Under the pieces are notes generated by a model, which worked only from the letters and a program-made list of their open reading frames with translations, did no database searches and had not been told where the DNA came from. DNA of 64,000 nucleotides from Methanofollis fontis (GTDB lineage: Archaea > Halobacteriota > Methanomicrobia > Methanomicrobiales > Methanofollaceae), in the NCBI RefSeq assembly GCF_004297185.1, contig NZ_PGCL01000002.1:496001-560000 (forward strand), in the 5' to 3' direction. Positions within the stretch are counted from its first letter, which is position 1. The number at the start of each line of letters is the position of its first letter. The translations under genes were made by a program, and so were the position numbers. Positions 1 to 8,953 of the stretch are shown piece after piece.

Positions 1-1109
1 TCTGTCTCATCGAAAAACGGCCCGCAATCGGCGTTCCGGTGCGCTGTGCCGAGGGTGTCGGAAAAGAGCTCCTCAGGGAGTATATGGATCCCGATCCACG
101 CTGGATCTCCGCGGACATCAGGCGGGCCCGGATCGTCGCCCCGGACGGTACGGCTGTCGAACTCGATGAGAGAAAGGCCGGTGCCGAAGTGGGATATGTG
201 CTTGACCGGAAGATCTTTGACCGCGAACTGGTCTGGAAGGCCTCCGAGGCGGGTGCCGACGTTTTTGTGAAAACCCGTGCAGTCGCACCGATCATCGAAG
301 AAGGAGTTGTGAAGGGTGCAACCGTCGAGTTTTGCGGTGAGAGAAAGGATATCCGGGCGAAGGTAACGATCGCCGCCGACGGTGTTGAGTCGAAGTTTGC
401 CCGCTGGTGCGGCATCGACACCACCGTACCGCTCAGGGAGATGATGAGCTGCATCCAGTACCTCGTGACCGACATCGACATCGACCCGCACTCCAACGAC
501 TTCTATCTCGGTTCCGATGTCGCCCCAGAGGGCTACCTCTGGGTGTTTGCCAAGGGTGAACGGAGCGCCAACATCGGCATCGGGATCCCTGCGTCAAAGA
601 ACCGTCCCGAAATGCGGGCTAAGCACTACCTCAACCGGTTTATGAAGGAACACTATCCGGACGGCAAGATCATCGAGTGTATATTTGGCGGGGATCCGGT
701 CTGCAGGCCCCTCCCCTGCACGGTCTCCGACGGACTGATGATCATCGGCGATGCGGCCAGGGTCGTCGATCCCATCACCGGCGGCGGCATTGGCAATGCG
801 ATGTACACCGGCAGACTCGCAGCAGAGATTGCGGCACGTGCGATCTCAGCGGGCGACACCTCAAAAGAGGCATTGATGCCGTATGATACGGAATGGCGCA
901 CATCAAAGATGGGCAAAACACTCGAACGCAATTATAAGGTCAAGGAGTTTTTCATCACCCTCAACGACGAGAAACTGAATGATCTCGCACGCTCCATTGA
1001 GGGGATCAACTTCAGCGACATCACGGTCATGGGTCTGCTCACCGAGATCATCAAGAGAAACCCGAAGATGCTCATTGAACTGAAGGGACTGACGAACGCC
1101 CTCAAGTGA
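1..1109 (+). CDS. Geranylgeranyl reductase family protein (5' partial)
   Basis: FAD-dependent reductase of the archaeal digeranylgeranylglycerophospholipid reductase family, which saturates the isoprenoid chains of membrane lipids. The reading frame is open to the left edge (codons from base 3 read [10 protein letters not shown]), so the N-terminal GxGxxG FAD loop lies outside the window and the first internal Met is not the start. Seen here are the family's RCAEG motif near the edge and the second FAD motif [22 protein letters not shown] at bases 736-801 (GDAA, then TGGGIGNAM). The C-terminal helical part is complete and ends [10 protein letters not shown]. The family assignment is strong; which isoprenoid lipid or quinone is the substrate cannot be told from sequence. 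Confidence 0.9.
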   Translation, partial: CLIEKRPAIGVPVRCAEGVGKELLREYMDPDPRWISADIRRARIVAPDGTAVELDERKAGAEVGYVLDRKIFDRELVWKASEAGADVFVKTRAVAPIIEEGVVKGATVEFCGERKDIRAKVTIAADGVESKFARWCGIDTTVPLREMMSCIQYLVTDIDIDPHSNDFYLGSDVAPEGYLWVFAKGERSANIGIGIPASKNRPEMRAKHYLNRFMKEHYPDGKIIECIFGGDPVCRPLPCTVSDGLMIIGDAARVVDPITGGGIGNAMYTGRLAAEIAARAISAGDTSKEALMPYDTEWRTSKMGKTLERNYKVKEFFITLNDEKLNDLARSIEGINFSDITVMGLLTEIIKRNPKMLIELKGLTNALK

Positions 1110-1484
1110 ACAGAGCAGGTTCGGATGAATCGCACAGGAATGTGAGATTCAGGTAAATAGGATAAACCCGGAAGTATAGACCCCTTCAATTCTTCATTTC
1201 TTTTTCATGCTCTCCGGTGGGTGGGGGTTACCCTGTTCACGATTCTATGACGTCCGGATGCTCATCTCATCATCGAACAATCCTCCTCCAGCAATAGTAT
1301 GTCAGGACACCCGTCCCGAAATTCGTTGCATTGACTTCACTTAGGCCAATAGATTGGAATTTAGAGGCATTATCCGAAATAAAAAGGGTAAGAGGGACGC
1401 TGAGGGGTGAAAATCAGGAGGGGGCTAATATTAATATTCAGTACGCACCCACGTGCTGATCTGACATGAGCAGGGGGGTACTAC
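1110..1484. other. Intergenic region with promoter of the secreted protein gene
   Basis: About 375 bases without a convincing gene. A T-rich stretch near 1190-1207 (cttcatttctttttc) may end transcription of the reductase gene. The AT-rich run ctaatattaatattc at about 1426-1440 is a plausible TATA region, some 50 bases before the GTG start at 1485. I see no RNA gene in it. Confidence 0.4.
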
Positions 1485-2282
1485 GTGATCCGTAAACTAT
1501 CGACATTGGTGATCCTTCTCCTCCTTCTATCGACGCTGAGCATACCGGCAACCGCCGTCGGCGGAAGCGGAGGTTCGGATGGGTCGGATGGAGCAGGTTC
1601 AGAAGGGCCAGGGACACCTGGAAATAGCGGCGATTCAGCCGGAGACGGGACTGCGCCATCTGATCCCGAAGGTCCCCAGGACCAGAAAACGCAGGAAGAG
1701 CAGGAGCGCAATCAGCAGGAAACCATCGAACAACCCGGCGTCCAGATCAACCAGCAGGACCGGGACCAGACGCAGGGAAGGACCAATGTCAGCACCGATG
1801 ATGAAGCAATCATCCAGCAGAGAGACCGCGATCAATTCCTCGATCAGGTGAGCATGCGGGAGCAGAACCTTTCGGTTCAGAGAGAGGAAACATCGGTGGA
1901 AACCGCACTCTATGTGCTCTCCATCTCGGGCAATGTTACCGGGAGCAGCGGACCCGAACTGACCCGTCTTGGAACAGAACTGAACACCTCATTTGCCGCC
2001 GCATACGGGGCAGAACAGAAGATCAAGAGTCAGAACTCTCTGATGCGCATACTCTATGGCGGAGATCAGGAAGCCGCCGGACTGCTGATCCAGCATGCAG
2101 ACCAGAACCAGCAGCAGATTCAGGTGATGGAGCAGCTGATAACAAACTGCTCGGACTGCGACCCGCAGGTGCGCCAGGTGCTCCAGGATCAGGTGCTGGT
2201 GCTCTCGCAGGAGCAGAACAGGCTTGCCGTTCTCGGGAGGGAGGAGCAGGCCAATAAAGGGCTGTTTGGCTGGCTGATCTGA
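1485..2282 (+). CDS. Secreted Gln-rich protein of unknown function
   Basis: Unknown function; 265 residues. A signal peptide is clear: MIRK followed by a Leu-rich core and a PATAVGG cleavage region (residues 1-25). Next comes a low-complexity Gly/Ser/Asp linker (about 26-60), a Gln-rich acidic part with QQ repeats (about 65-130), and a C-terminal helical region still rich in Gln with one NCSDCD cysteine pair (about 217-222). The protein is probably exported. The start is GTG at 1485, chosen because GGGGGG at 1473-1478 precedes it by 6 bases and the signal peptide begins right there. It stands alone, flanked by intergenic regions of 375 and about 420 bases. Confidence 0.75.
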   Translation: MIRKLSTLVILLLLLSTLSIPATAVGGSGGSDGSDGAGSEGPGTPGNSGDSAGDGTAPSDPEGPQDQKTQEEQERNQQETIEQPGVQINQQDRDQTQGRTNVSTDDEAIIQQRDRDQFLDQVSMREQNLSVQREETSVETALYVLSISGNVTGSSGPELTRLGTELNTSFAAAYGAEQKIKSQNSLMRILYGGDQEAAGLLIQHADQNQQQIQVMEQLITNCSDCDPQVRQVLQDQVLVLSQEQNRLAVLGREEQANKGLFGWLI

Positions 2283-2704
2283 GGCTCCGGCACCATCGGG
2301 CAGAGCGGGTCGGTTCAGGCGCCCTTGCCCGGTGATCAGGTAAAACCGTCGTGGAATAATTCCCCACGAAAGGGCCCGTATGCAAACGTCCGTATCGAAT
2401 GCATACCGCCCACCCCCCCCAATCAGGCATTATCCCGAGGTTGTGCAGTGCAGTTCTCCAGCACCATACTTTTCGTATCATATCCCTCTCTAATCCAGGC
2501 CTGATTCTGCATCCAAACCACGATGGACCGTCGCCTTCACCATCCCTCCAGGAAGATCCGGTCGTCACTCTCTCAGGTGAGGGAGAAGCCCGTCCAGAGG
2601 GACGTGCAAGGGATGCCCCCATGGGGAAAGTACTTTATAGTGGCCACAAATATTCCGGGTGTTTACCGGTCCGTATCCGGACGACATCTGCGAGGTGTGA
2701 ACAG
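2283..2704. promoter_or_regulatory. Intergenic region with promoter for the 2705 gene
   Basis: No supported gene. An inverted repeat TCGTGG-N9-CCACGA lies at about 2349-2369 and could act in termination or as an operator. A TATA-like box ctttata sits at 2633-2639, and GAGGTG at 2692-2697 is a ribosome binding site 7 bases before the ATG at 2705. The longer open frame running through this region lacks codon bias before 2705. Confidence 0.45.
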
Positions 2705-3196
2705 ATGGTGCGCATAAAAGATATTCCCGAGGGGACACGGTGGCTCATGGCCACCCACGTCCTGACCCGCCTGGTCGTTGCGCTCGGGCGGGCACCCGCC
2801 GAAGGGGGAACGATTCCTCCAGACATAGAGCGGCTATTCTCTGAGATGGGCGATGAGATCCGCATCATCGCCGACCGCTACGGGATGCCGCGCCAGCACG
2901 CCGCCGACCTGGTCCAGACGCTGGGCGCCGTCTCGGTCGTCCTCTTCGGACCGGCGTTCGAGACGCGTTTTATTGAGGGGTTTCCCGAAGAAGGTGTGAT
3001 ACGACTGACCGAGTGCGCCATGTTCAGGGACGAAACCGGCAGCGAGATCTCTCCTGCGGGCGTGCACGCCGTCTGCACCGCCTATGTCAGGCACGCCATT
3101 GAGGCCCTCAACCCGGCATATGAGATCACCACCACGCGGTCGAGGTGCGGCGGAGACCCCTTCTGTGAAATGGTCATCGAGCGGAAGAAAGGCTGA
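2705..3196 (+). CDS. V4R / ATC-hydrolase-like small-molecule-binding protein
   Basis: A 163-residue soluble protein. The C-terminal RCGGDPFCEMVIERKK, with Cys-Gly-Gly-Asp-Pro-Phe-Cys, resembles the ending of V4R (4-vinyl reductase) and L-2-amino-thiazoline-4-carboxylate hydrolase-like domains, which fold around small ligands and often sit in regulators. The middle part is helical. The ATG at 2705 is preferred over upstream starts because GAGGTG lies 7 bases ahead and the sequence before it looks non-coding. It is monocistronic with its own promoter. The exact family and ligand are uncertain; no substrate can be claimed. Confidence 0.6.
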   Translation: MVRIKDIPEGTRWLMATHVLTRLVVALGRAPAEGGTIPPDIERLFSEMGDEIRIIADRYGMPRQHAADLVQTLGAVSVVLFGPAFETRFIEGFPEEGVIRLTECAMFRDETGSEISPAGVHAVCTAYVRHAIEALNPAYEITTTRSRCGGDPFCEMVIERKKG

Positions 3197-3396
3197 CGCC
3201 ATACGTCGTCCCGCAGTTCACATGCGATCCTGAGACCGGGGTGTGTCCGTCCACGACCGGGGCAACCCCCCCCTCATGCCAGAGATCCCCGTCCGGGCCA
3301 GTGACCCGCGGAGCAGTGGGTCACCTGCACCGGCATACCGGAGCCAGAACAGAGTAGAGGATCTTCAGGAGAGATTCCGGACAATCTCCGGCCCGG

Positions 3397-4065
3397 TTAA
3401 TCCCCGGCACGCTTCAGCTGCCGGTTCAGGATATCTATGCACTCTTTTTCTGCCTCTTTTTTCGTGAAAACCGTGATGATGTCACCGGGGCGGATCTTCA
3501 CATTCCCGCTCGGGATGATCAGTTCCCCGCCTGCCCTCCTGATCGCAATAAAGACGAAATTCTTCACCTCGAGTTCCTTGATCTCATGATCAATGAACGG
3601 CGCATTGTCCTCTGCCACGAATTCGAAGATTGTTCCGCCGGGAATCGAGGCCAGTTGCTGCATATTGGGATTTTCCGCCCAGTAATACAGGCGGGTGGCC
3701 ACAAGTTCATCGGGATTTTCACTGATCTTCACCCCCACCTCCTTGAAGAAGGCGGAGTGACCCTTCTGGTTTACGATGGAGACGACATTCGCCACCTTAT
3801 AGCGTTTCGCAAGCCAGCACGTCATCAGGTTGACCGCATCGTCGCTCGTCGTCGCCACCAGACTCTGGGCGCGATCGATTCCGGCGTCCTCCAGGATCGA
3901 GCTGTCGGTTGAGTTGCCGGTAATGGCGAGCACATCATATCGGTCCAGGATATCGTTGCACTTTGACTCGTCCTGATCGATAACAACAACACTATCGCCA
4001 TGTTCCGCCGATATCGCCGCCAGGTTGCGCCCTATCCCGCCAAGACCAACGATGATGATGTACAT
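3397..4065 (-). CDS. trkA: TrkA-type potassium channel/transporter regulatory protein
   Basis: A 222-residue RCK protein. The N-terminal Rossmann domain begins MYIIIVGLGGIGR with the GxGxxG nucleotide loop at residues 7-12 and an acidic VVVIDQDE strand end. The C-terminal TrkA-C domain (about 140-215) ends with VKIRPGDIITVFTKK. Such proteins bind NAD(H) or nucleotides and gate K+ uptake. No TrkH or channel gene is nearby, so it must act with a partner elsewhere. The start at 4065 was chosen because the Rossmann strand begins there and the divergent RNase HII gene starts 55 bases away; the longer frame would run into that gene. Confidence 0.9.
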   Translation of the reverse strand: MYIIIVGLGGIGRNLAAISAEHGDSVVVIDQDESKCNDILDRYDVLAITGNSTDSSILEDAGIDRAQSLVATTSDDAVNLMTCWLAKRYKVANVVSIVNQKGHSAFFKEVGVKISENPDELVATRLYYWAENPNMQQLASIPGGTIFEFVAEDNAPFIDHEIKELEVKNFVFIAIRRAGGELIIPSGNVKIRPGDIITVFTKKEAEKECIDILNRQLKRAGD

Positions 4066-4119
4066 CCACACCAGTTTGCCGCCCCACGCTTGAAATATCT
4101 TGTGCATCCACCATTGAGC

Positions 4120-4758
4120 ATGATCTGCGGTGTCGATGAAGCCGGAAAGGGTGCGGTGCTCGGCCCGATGGTCGTGGCGGCGGTCGGATGCCGGGAGATG
4201 GACGACCTCCCCGCAGGTGTGCGCGACTCCAAGACTCTCACCCCCAAACGGCGGGAGAGCCTGTATGATGAGATCACCACCGCATTCCCCTTCACGGTTA
4301 TTGAGGTGACGGCAGGAGAGATCGATACACTCCGCAAGGAGGCGAGCATGAACACGATCGTCGCCCGGATGCATGCACGGGCGATCGCCGCCCTCGCCCC
4401 TGAAACAGCCTATTGCGATGCGTGTGACGTTGATGAAGAACGCTATGGCAGGACCGTTGCAGCATTCAGCGGCATATCATGCAGGGTCATTGCCCGCCAC
4501 CACGGAGACGCCCTCTATCCTGTGGTCAGTGCCGCCTCGATCGTCGCAAAGGTAACAAGAGACAGGGAAATTATAAAATTAGCCGAAGAATACGGACCAA
4601 TAGGGAGTGGATATCCATCTGATTCCCGCACCATTGCCTTTATCGATGACCATATCGAGGCACGAGGGCATCCCCCCTCCATTGCCCGTCGGAGCTGGAA
4701 GACCGTGGAATCGTTGATGGAAGGGCGGCGTCAGCGAACATTCGGTGATTTTAGGTGA
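4120..4758 (+). CDS. rnhB: Ribonuclease HII
   Basis: A 212-residue enzyme that cleaves the RNA strand of RNA-DNA hybrids. It carries the family's N-terminal GVDEAGKG motif (residues 4-11) with the catalytic Asp-Glu, the DSKTL motif near residue 36, the acidic CDACDVD strand around residue 100, and VVSAASIVAKVTRD near 135-148. Its length is typical of archaeal RNase HII. The start at 4120 gives MICGVDEAGKG, matching the family's beginning. It is transcribed divergently from trkA with a 54-base gap containing a short AT-rich box (gaaatatc). Its last 8 bases overlap the end of the convergent small gene at 4751. Confidence 0.95.
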   Translation: MICGVDEAGKGAVLGPMVVAAVGCREMDDLPAGVRDSKTLTPKRRESLYDEITTAFPFTVIEVTAGEIDTLRKEASMNTIVARMHARAIAALAPETAYCDACDVDEERYGRTVAAFSGISCRVIARHHGDALYPVVSAASIVAKVTRDREIIKLAEEYGPIGSGYPSDSRTIAFIDDHIEARGHPPSIARRSWKTVESLMEGRRQRTFGDFR

Positions 4759-4984
4759 CAATTAGGGCCGCAAATCGCTTGATCTCGATCACCGACAGGG
4801 TACACCCGGGCAACACCACCGTCAACAGAAAACCGGTCGGTGTCAGCACATACGCCGAAAAGATACTGAGCAGCGGAACCCCGTCAGGGTCAATACCAAA
4901 GTGGATAACAAGAACAGTCGCTGAAGCGGCGGCGAACACCACCAGAAGACAGATCATACAGGCCATTATCACTTTCCTTCTCAT
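4751..4984 (-). CDS. Small two-helix membrane protein
   Basis: A 77-residue hydrophobic protein of unknown function. It has two predicted membrane segments (about residues 6-27 and 38-62) joined by a short acidic loop with GIDPDGVP. The basic N-terminus MRRK suggests the N-end is cytoplasmic. It converges with rnhB, overlapping by 8 bases. The clear hydrophobic pattern makes it more credible than the frame on the opposite strand. I recognise no family. Confidence 0.55.
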   Translation of the reverse strand: MRRKVIMACMICLLVVFAAASATVLVIHFGIDPDGVPLLSIFSAYVLTPTGFLLTVVLPGCTLSVIEIKRFAALIVT

Positions 4985-5275
4985 ACCTATCGTCCCCGTG
5001 TTTCACACCCTCCCCTCGATGTATAAGGAGTCATGACAGCACACAATCCCCCCCTCACAGTGAAGGCGGCAGATGACCAATAAACACAATAACATAAAAT
5101 AGTTTCTATAAAAATACAGCCATCAGAATCCATCGGGCACCTCATTTCAGGAGAACAGACCTCTATTCTACATTATGTCAGCAATTCATCCCATTATCCT
5201 GAGAGGGACAGAAGGGATCGGACCGGTCACCGGGAAGAATCATTATCATGACCGGGGAACCACCAGTATCATCAG
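4985..5275. other. AT-rich intergenic region
   Basis: About 290 bases between a leftward and a rightward gene. An AT-rich stretch at about 5080-5115 (aataaacacaataacataaaatagtttctataaaaatac) probably holds divergent promoters. I see no gene or stable hairpin. Confidence 0.35.
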
Positions 5276-6580
5276 ATGGACTGGTTACTCATCCTCATCG
5301 CCCTCATCCTGATCTATATCCTTGCCGCCGCATACGTCAGGATGACAGGGCGCTTTTCGGACCATATCTCCTTTTATGGTCCGATCATGATGATTAAAAC
5401 ATCAAAGGTCGGTTTGTTCGATCGTTTCAGGCCCTATTCAACACTGCTCAGGGCCTATGGGACATTCGGCGTCGTGATGGTGGTGATCGCCGCCGTGCTG
5501 ATGACTCTGATGCTCGTCCTCTCCTTCCGGTTGACCCTGATCGTCCAGCCCGAACCCACCGGGATCTACAAACCCCAGAACATCCTGCTTCTTCCCGGTA
5601 TCAATGAGTATGTCCCCTCTACCTTCGCTGTCTGGTTCGCCTTCTTCCTGACGCTTGCCGTCCACGAATTCGGACACGGGGTGCTCTGCAGGATCGAGAA
5701 TATCAGGGTGAAGAGCGCCGGTCTCCTCTATGCCGTCATACCCATCGGCGCCTTTGTCGAGCCCGACGAGGAGGACGCGGAACGGGTTCACGGCATGCCC
5801 AAGGCACGGATGCTCGGTGCCGGCATCACAAACAACATCGTGCTGGGCGTCATCTGTTTCATCTCCTTCATTGTGATCGTGGGAATGGCGACACCCCTGA
5901 ACACCCCGGCGATCTACGGCGTGTATGAAGGAGGGCCCGCCAATAGTGCGGGGGTGCCGACGCAGAGTGTTATCACGGAGATCGACGGCATCGATGTCTC
6001 AACGCGTGATGATGTCTCCGCCCTGCTCAATCAGACGCTTCCGGGGGAGACCATCGACCTCACCGTCGACAAGGACGGTGTCACCACGGAGTATCCGGTG
6101 ACACTCTCAGAATGGCCGCAGGAGATCACCGATCAGATCGGACCGCGGGAATCGGGCTATATGGGCATCTATTATTATGACGCAGGTGCAGTCCAGGGGA
6201 TTGTCGGGCAGATGTTCTCACCGATCGGATTCCTGCGCTTTGTGACCATTCCCTTCGACATGTCGATCGGCGGGCAGCAGTTGAAGGTGCTCGCCTTCAC
6301 CACGCCGGCAACGGCCTATTATGAGGTGCCGTTCCCGATGTTCTGGGAGGTCGTCCACCTCCTCTTCTGGTCGGCATGGATCAATATCAACGTCGGCATC
6401 TTCAATGCCATACCCATGGTCCCCCTCGACGGCGGATATATCCTCAAGGAGGGGGTGGACCGCCTGCTCCAGCCGCGAGGACTCGGCCGCTATGCCCAGA
6501 CGATCGTGTTTGTGGTCTCATGGCTGCTGCTCTCGATGATGATCGGACTCATCGTCCTGCCCTATCTCCTCCATATCTGA
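5276..6580 (+). CDS. Site-2 protease family (M50) membrane metalloprotease with PDZ domain
   Basis: A 434-residue intramembrane protease. There are two N-terminal membrane helices (about 2-20 and 62-85), then HEFGH at residues 130-134 (zinc-binding HExxH), several further membrane spans, and a PDZ-like domain (about 220-285, GVYEGGPANSAGV... EIDGIDVSTRDD). The second signature, NAIPMVPLDGG near residue 385, supplies the third zinc ligand Asp. This is the M50 site-2 protease layout, which releases membrane-bound regulators by cleavage inside the bilayer. No obvious substrate such as an anti-sigma-like protein is adjacent. The gene appears monocistronic. Confidence 0.93.
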   Translation: MDWLLILIALILIYILAAAYVRMTGRFSDHISFYGPIMMIKTSKVGLFDRFRPYSTLLRAYGTFGVVMVVIAAVLMTLMLVLSFRLTLIVQPEPTGIYKPQNILLLPGINEYVPSTFAVWFAFFLTLAVHEFGHGVLCRIENIRVKSAGLLYAVIPIGAFVEPDEEDAERVHGMPKARMLGAGITNNIVLGVICFISFIVIVGMATPLNTPAIYGVYEGGPANSAGVPTQSVITEIDGIDVSTRDDVSALLNQTLPGETIDLTVDKDGVTTEYPVTLSEWPQEITDQIGPRESGYMGIYYYDAGAVQGIVGQMFSPIGFLRFVTIPFDMSIGGQQLKVLAFTTPATAYYEVPFPMFWEVVHLLFWSAWININVGIFNAIPMVPLDGGYILKEGVDRLLQPRGLGRYAQTIVFVVSWLLLSMMIGLIVLPYLLHI

Positions 6581-6650
6581 GACGCCCATACCTTTTTTAT
6601 AACGCCGCACCCATCCCCACTCCGCTGGAAAACGGCTGTATCCACCCCCT
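6581..6650. terminator. Possible T-rich terminator after the protease gene
   Basis: The sequence just after the stop reads cccataccttttttataacgcc, a T-run of the kind that ends archaeal transcription. No strong hairpin precedes it. The same bases could act as a rightward TATA box, but no good rightward gene follows. Confidence 0.3.
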
Positions 6651-6812
6651 TCACTCCTTCACCGTTCCGGCCGTCGGGTCGACGCCGGCGATGTCCGTGT
6701 CTGGAAGGACCCTCGTCCCCCCGAGCGACGCAACCGGCCCTTCTGAAAGCCCGAAGGTGAGCACCCGATACCTCCTGTTCTTCGGAAAACTCCTGTTCGT
6801 ATCAGAGACCAT
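6651..6812 (-). CDS. Possible short ORF or gene remnant
   Basis: A 53-codon frame (MVSDTNRSFPKNRRYRVL... ending DPTAGTVKE) downstream of the SPFH gene on the same strand. Third codon positions are mostly G or C, as in real genes here, and the residue mix looks protein-like. There is no good ribosome binding site and the frame stays open for 22 codons upstream without a start. It could be a small gene, a decayed gene end or chance. I recognise no family. Confidence 0.3.
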   Translation of the reverse strand: MVSDTNRSFPKNRRYRVLTFGLSEGPVASLGGTRVLPDTDIAGVDPTAGTVKE

Positions 6813-6962
6813 CGAGACCGCGAGCGGTGTCTCCCAGTCGGCAAAAGAAGAGCATGCAAAAGAGATAGACCCGATCTTTCATCCGTTCGCCGCAGATAAG
6901 AGTTCACAGGCCGGGATGAAGAATGTGCACGGCTGCTGGAACCGGAGTCCCGAAAAAAAAGA

Positions 6963-8036
6963 TCACGGGTCTTTGTGCATCGGCCCGGTCTTCAACTCCT
7001 CTATCGTCTCACCACTCTCCACCTCCTGCTCGAGCTGCTTGAGGAGACGCTCTACCTCCTCGGGCTTCGGGATCTCGCCCAGGATCCCCTCATCCAGTCC
7101 GGCAGTAGCGGGAGCCTCTTCTTCGGCCATCTCTTCTGTCATCCCCAGGAAACGGGCGCTCTGTTTCACCAGGCTGGTGATCTCGAACGGGAAGATGATC
7201 TTTGTCGCCTGTCCGTCGGCCATCGCCCGCAACGCATCCAGGGAGAGGACCGTGATCGCCTTTTTGTCGAGCGGCTGTGATCCAAGAGAGAGGATCCGCA
7301 GCCCCTGCGCCTCGCCCTGCGCCTGCAAAATCCGGGAAAGCCGTTCGCCCTCGGCGCGGAGAACCTTGCTCTGCCGTTCACCTTCCGCTTCGAGGATGAT
7401 ACTCTGCCGGTTCCCCTCGGCGCGAAGGATTGCCGAACGCTTGTCGCCCTCGGCACGGAGGATCGCCGCACGCCGCTCACGTTCGGCCGCCGTCTGTTCG
7501 GTCATCGCCTGTTTGACCGCCCCGACCGGATCGACCTCCTTGATCTCCACCCGCTCGACCTTCACACCCCACTGATCGGTCTCACGGTCCAGGATATCCC
7601 GCAGGCGGGTGTTGATCAACTCCCGGTTGTAGAGCACCTCGTCGAGCTCCATGTCGCCGATGATCCCTCGGAGACTTGTCTGGGCGAGGGCGACCGTCGC
7701 CATCCGGTAATTCGAGACCTCAAAAAACGCCTTCTCCGGATCGACCACGCGCGTATAGACAATGGCATCAACATTGGTCGGCGAATTGTCCTTCGTGATC
7801 ACCTCCTGCGAGGGCACATCCATCACCGTCGTCCTGAGATCGAGCTTTTCGACGATCGTGATCAGGGGAATGACCCAGCGAAAACCGGGGTTCAATCGTC
7901 CAACATATTTTCCCAGACGGATCTGAAGCCCCTGCTCATAGGGCTGAACGATCACGACCCCTCTCGACATGATATAGATGATGACCAGGATCAGAAAGAT
8001 CGTGATCAGGTTGTTGAGGATTTCTGCCAGAACCAT
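6963..8036 (-). CDS. SPFH/stomatin-prohibitin family membrane protein
   Basis: A 357-residue protein with one N-terminal membrane anchor (about 8-25), an SPFH/Band 7 domain (about 27-200: VVIVQPYEQGLQIRLGKYVGRLNPG and MDVPSQEVITKDN), then a charged helical segment. The helix has five 11-residue repeats of the type AILRAEGxxxS (about 195-249), a hendecad coiled coil typical of stomatins that form membrane microdomain oligomers. It is the second gene of an NfeD-stomatin operon: its ATG directly follows the TAA of the NfeD gene. This pairing is widely conserved in bacteria and archaea. Confidence 0.93.
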   Translation of the reverse strand: MVLAEILNNLITIFLILVIIYIMSRGVVIVQPYEQGLQIRLGKYVGRLNPGFRWVIPLITIVEKLDLRTTVMDVPSQEVITKDNSPTNVDAIVYTRVVDPEKAFFEVSNYRMATVALAQTSLRGIIGDMELDEVLYNRELINTRLRDILDRETDQWGVKVERVEIKEVDPVGAVKQAMTEQTAAERERRAAILRAEGDKRSAILRAEGNRQSIILEAEGERQSKVLRAEGERLSRILQAQGEAQGLRILSLGSQPLDKKAITVLSLDALRAMADGQATKIIFPFEITSLVKQSARFLGMTEEMAEEEAPATAGLDEGILGEIPKPEEVERLLKQLEQEVESGETIEELKTGPMHKDP

Positions 8037-8492
8037 TTATTTCACCTCACGGACGACCACATGCACCCCTTCCGAGTGCACAACCGAGACCTTCGAACCT
8101 GCCGGGATAGCCTCCCCCTCTGAACGGGCGGACCATTCAACACCATCGATCAGCACCTTGCCGCTGATGCTCTCGGCATCGACATCTCGTATCACCCTCC
8201 CCTCTCGACCCGCCACCGAATCACGACTGATGGTCGTTGGTTTCTCATCAGGGGTGATGCGGGAGTAGAGCCAGACGGTGACGGCCGCCGCTGCAAGGGC
8301 CGCTCCGACACCGGCAACGACCCCGAGGGCCGATCCGAAGACATCAAATCCCATCACAAAGAGGACACCCAGGATGATCATCACCGTTCCAGGAACGGCG
8401 ATAAAAAAACCGGGGTTTGTTGCCTCGATCAGGAGAAAGACCGCACCAAGGACGATCAGAATCCAGCCGATGGAAATGCCCAGCAACTCCAT
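8037..8492 (-). CDS. NfeD family membrane protein
   Basis: A 151-residue protein. The first half has three to four closely spaced hydrophobic segments (MELLGISIGWILIVLGAVFLLIEATNPG and following), and the C-terminal half is an OB-fold NfeD domain (about 90-150: SVAGREGRVIRDVD... SGKVLIDGVEWSAR). NfeD proteins partner with SPFH proteins, and the SPFH gene follows with no gap. The start at 8492 is chosen because a strong TATA box lies 20-30 bases upstream and the family begins at this point; the longer open frame lacks coding character. Confidence 0.9.
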   Translation of the reverse strand: MELLGISIGWILIVLGAVFLLIEATNPGFFIAVPGTVMIILGVLFVMGFDVFGSALGVVAGVGAALAAAAVTVWLYSRITPDEKPTTISRDSVAGREGRVIRDVDAESISGKVLIDGVEWSARSEGEAIPAGSKVSVVHSEGVHVVVREVK

Positions 8493-8510
8493 GAGTGATG
8501 ATGCGGCAGG

Positions 8511-8522
8511 TGGGCATATAAA
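8511..8522 (-). promoter_or_regulatory. TATA box of the NfeD-SPFH operon
   Basis: On the minus strand this reads aattttatatgc. Its centre is about 25 bases before the ATG at 8492, and no ribosome binding site separates them, so the transcript is probably leaderless. Confidence 0.5.
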
Positions 8523-8612
8523 ATTGTCTCGTACGTCTGATGAAGAGAGAAGAGCAGATTTGCAAACAATTTTCCGATTGCCATGATGGAGAGGATCAGG
8601 ATGACCATGCAC

Positions 8613-8953
8613 CCAGCGCCAGGGAGTGCCGGCATGGGGGTGACAGCAGCACCAAACTCAGCGACACCTCTGGCAGCATTCCTTTCCGTTGGTCTTTTCT
8701 GGAATACTAAAATCATGTAACAGTCTGGATTCAACGGTGAAAACGTGCGGGTAAAACAGCAGCAGGGATGATCCCTCATCTACTCCCCGAACAGCCAACC
8801 GATGAGAATATTGGCATATGTTGCTCAACTCCAAAATTTAGAGAGAAATCCACATCAAAATCTATATATGTCGCATAACAAATAATCGAAACATACAAAA
8901 ATATTAAATATAAAATACAACATTAGTTGTTATTATCAGACTATCGTGATCCA
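8613..8953. other. Intergenic region, promoter of the TPR gene
   Basis: Mostly non-coding. It becomes very AT-rich from 8830 to 8925. The box ttaaatataaaa at about 8903-8914 is a strong TATA element that would start transcription near 8935, shortly before the ATG at 8954. I see no RNA gene. Confidence 0.4.

Noticed and set aside
6376-7575. 399-codon rightward frame across the end of the protease and start of the SPFH gene
   Set aside because: It runs antisense to the SPFH gene and is rich in Ser/Arg; no recognisable protein.
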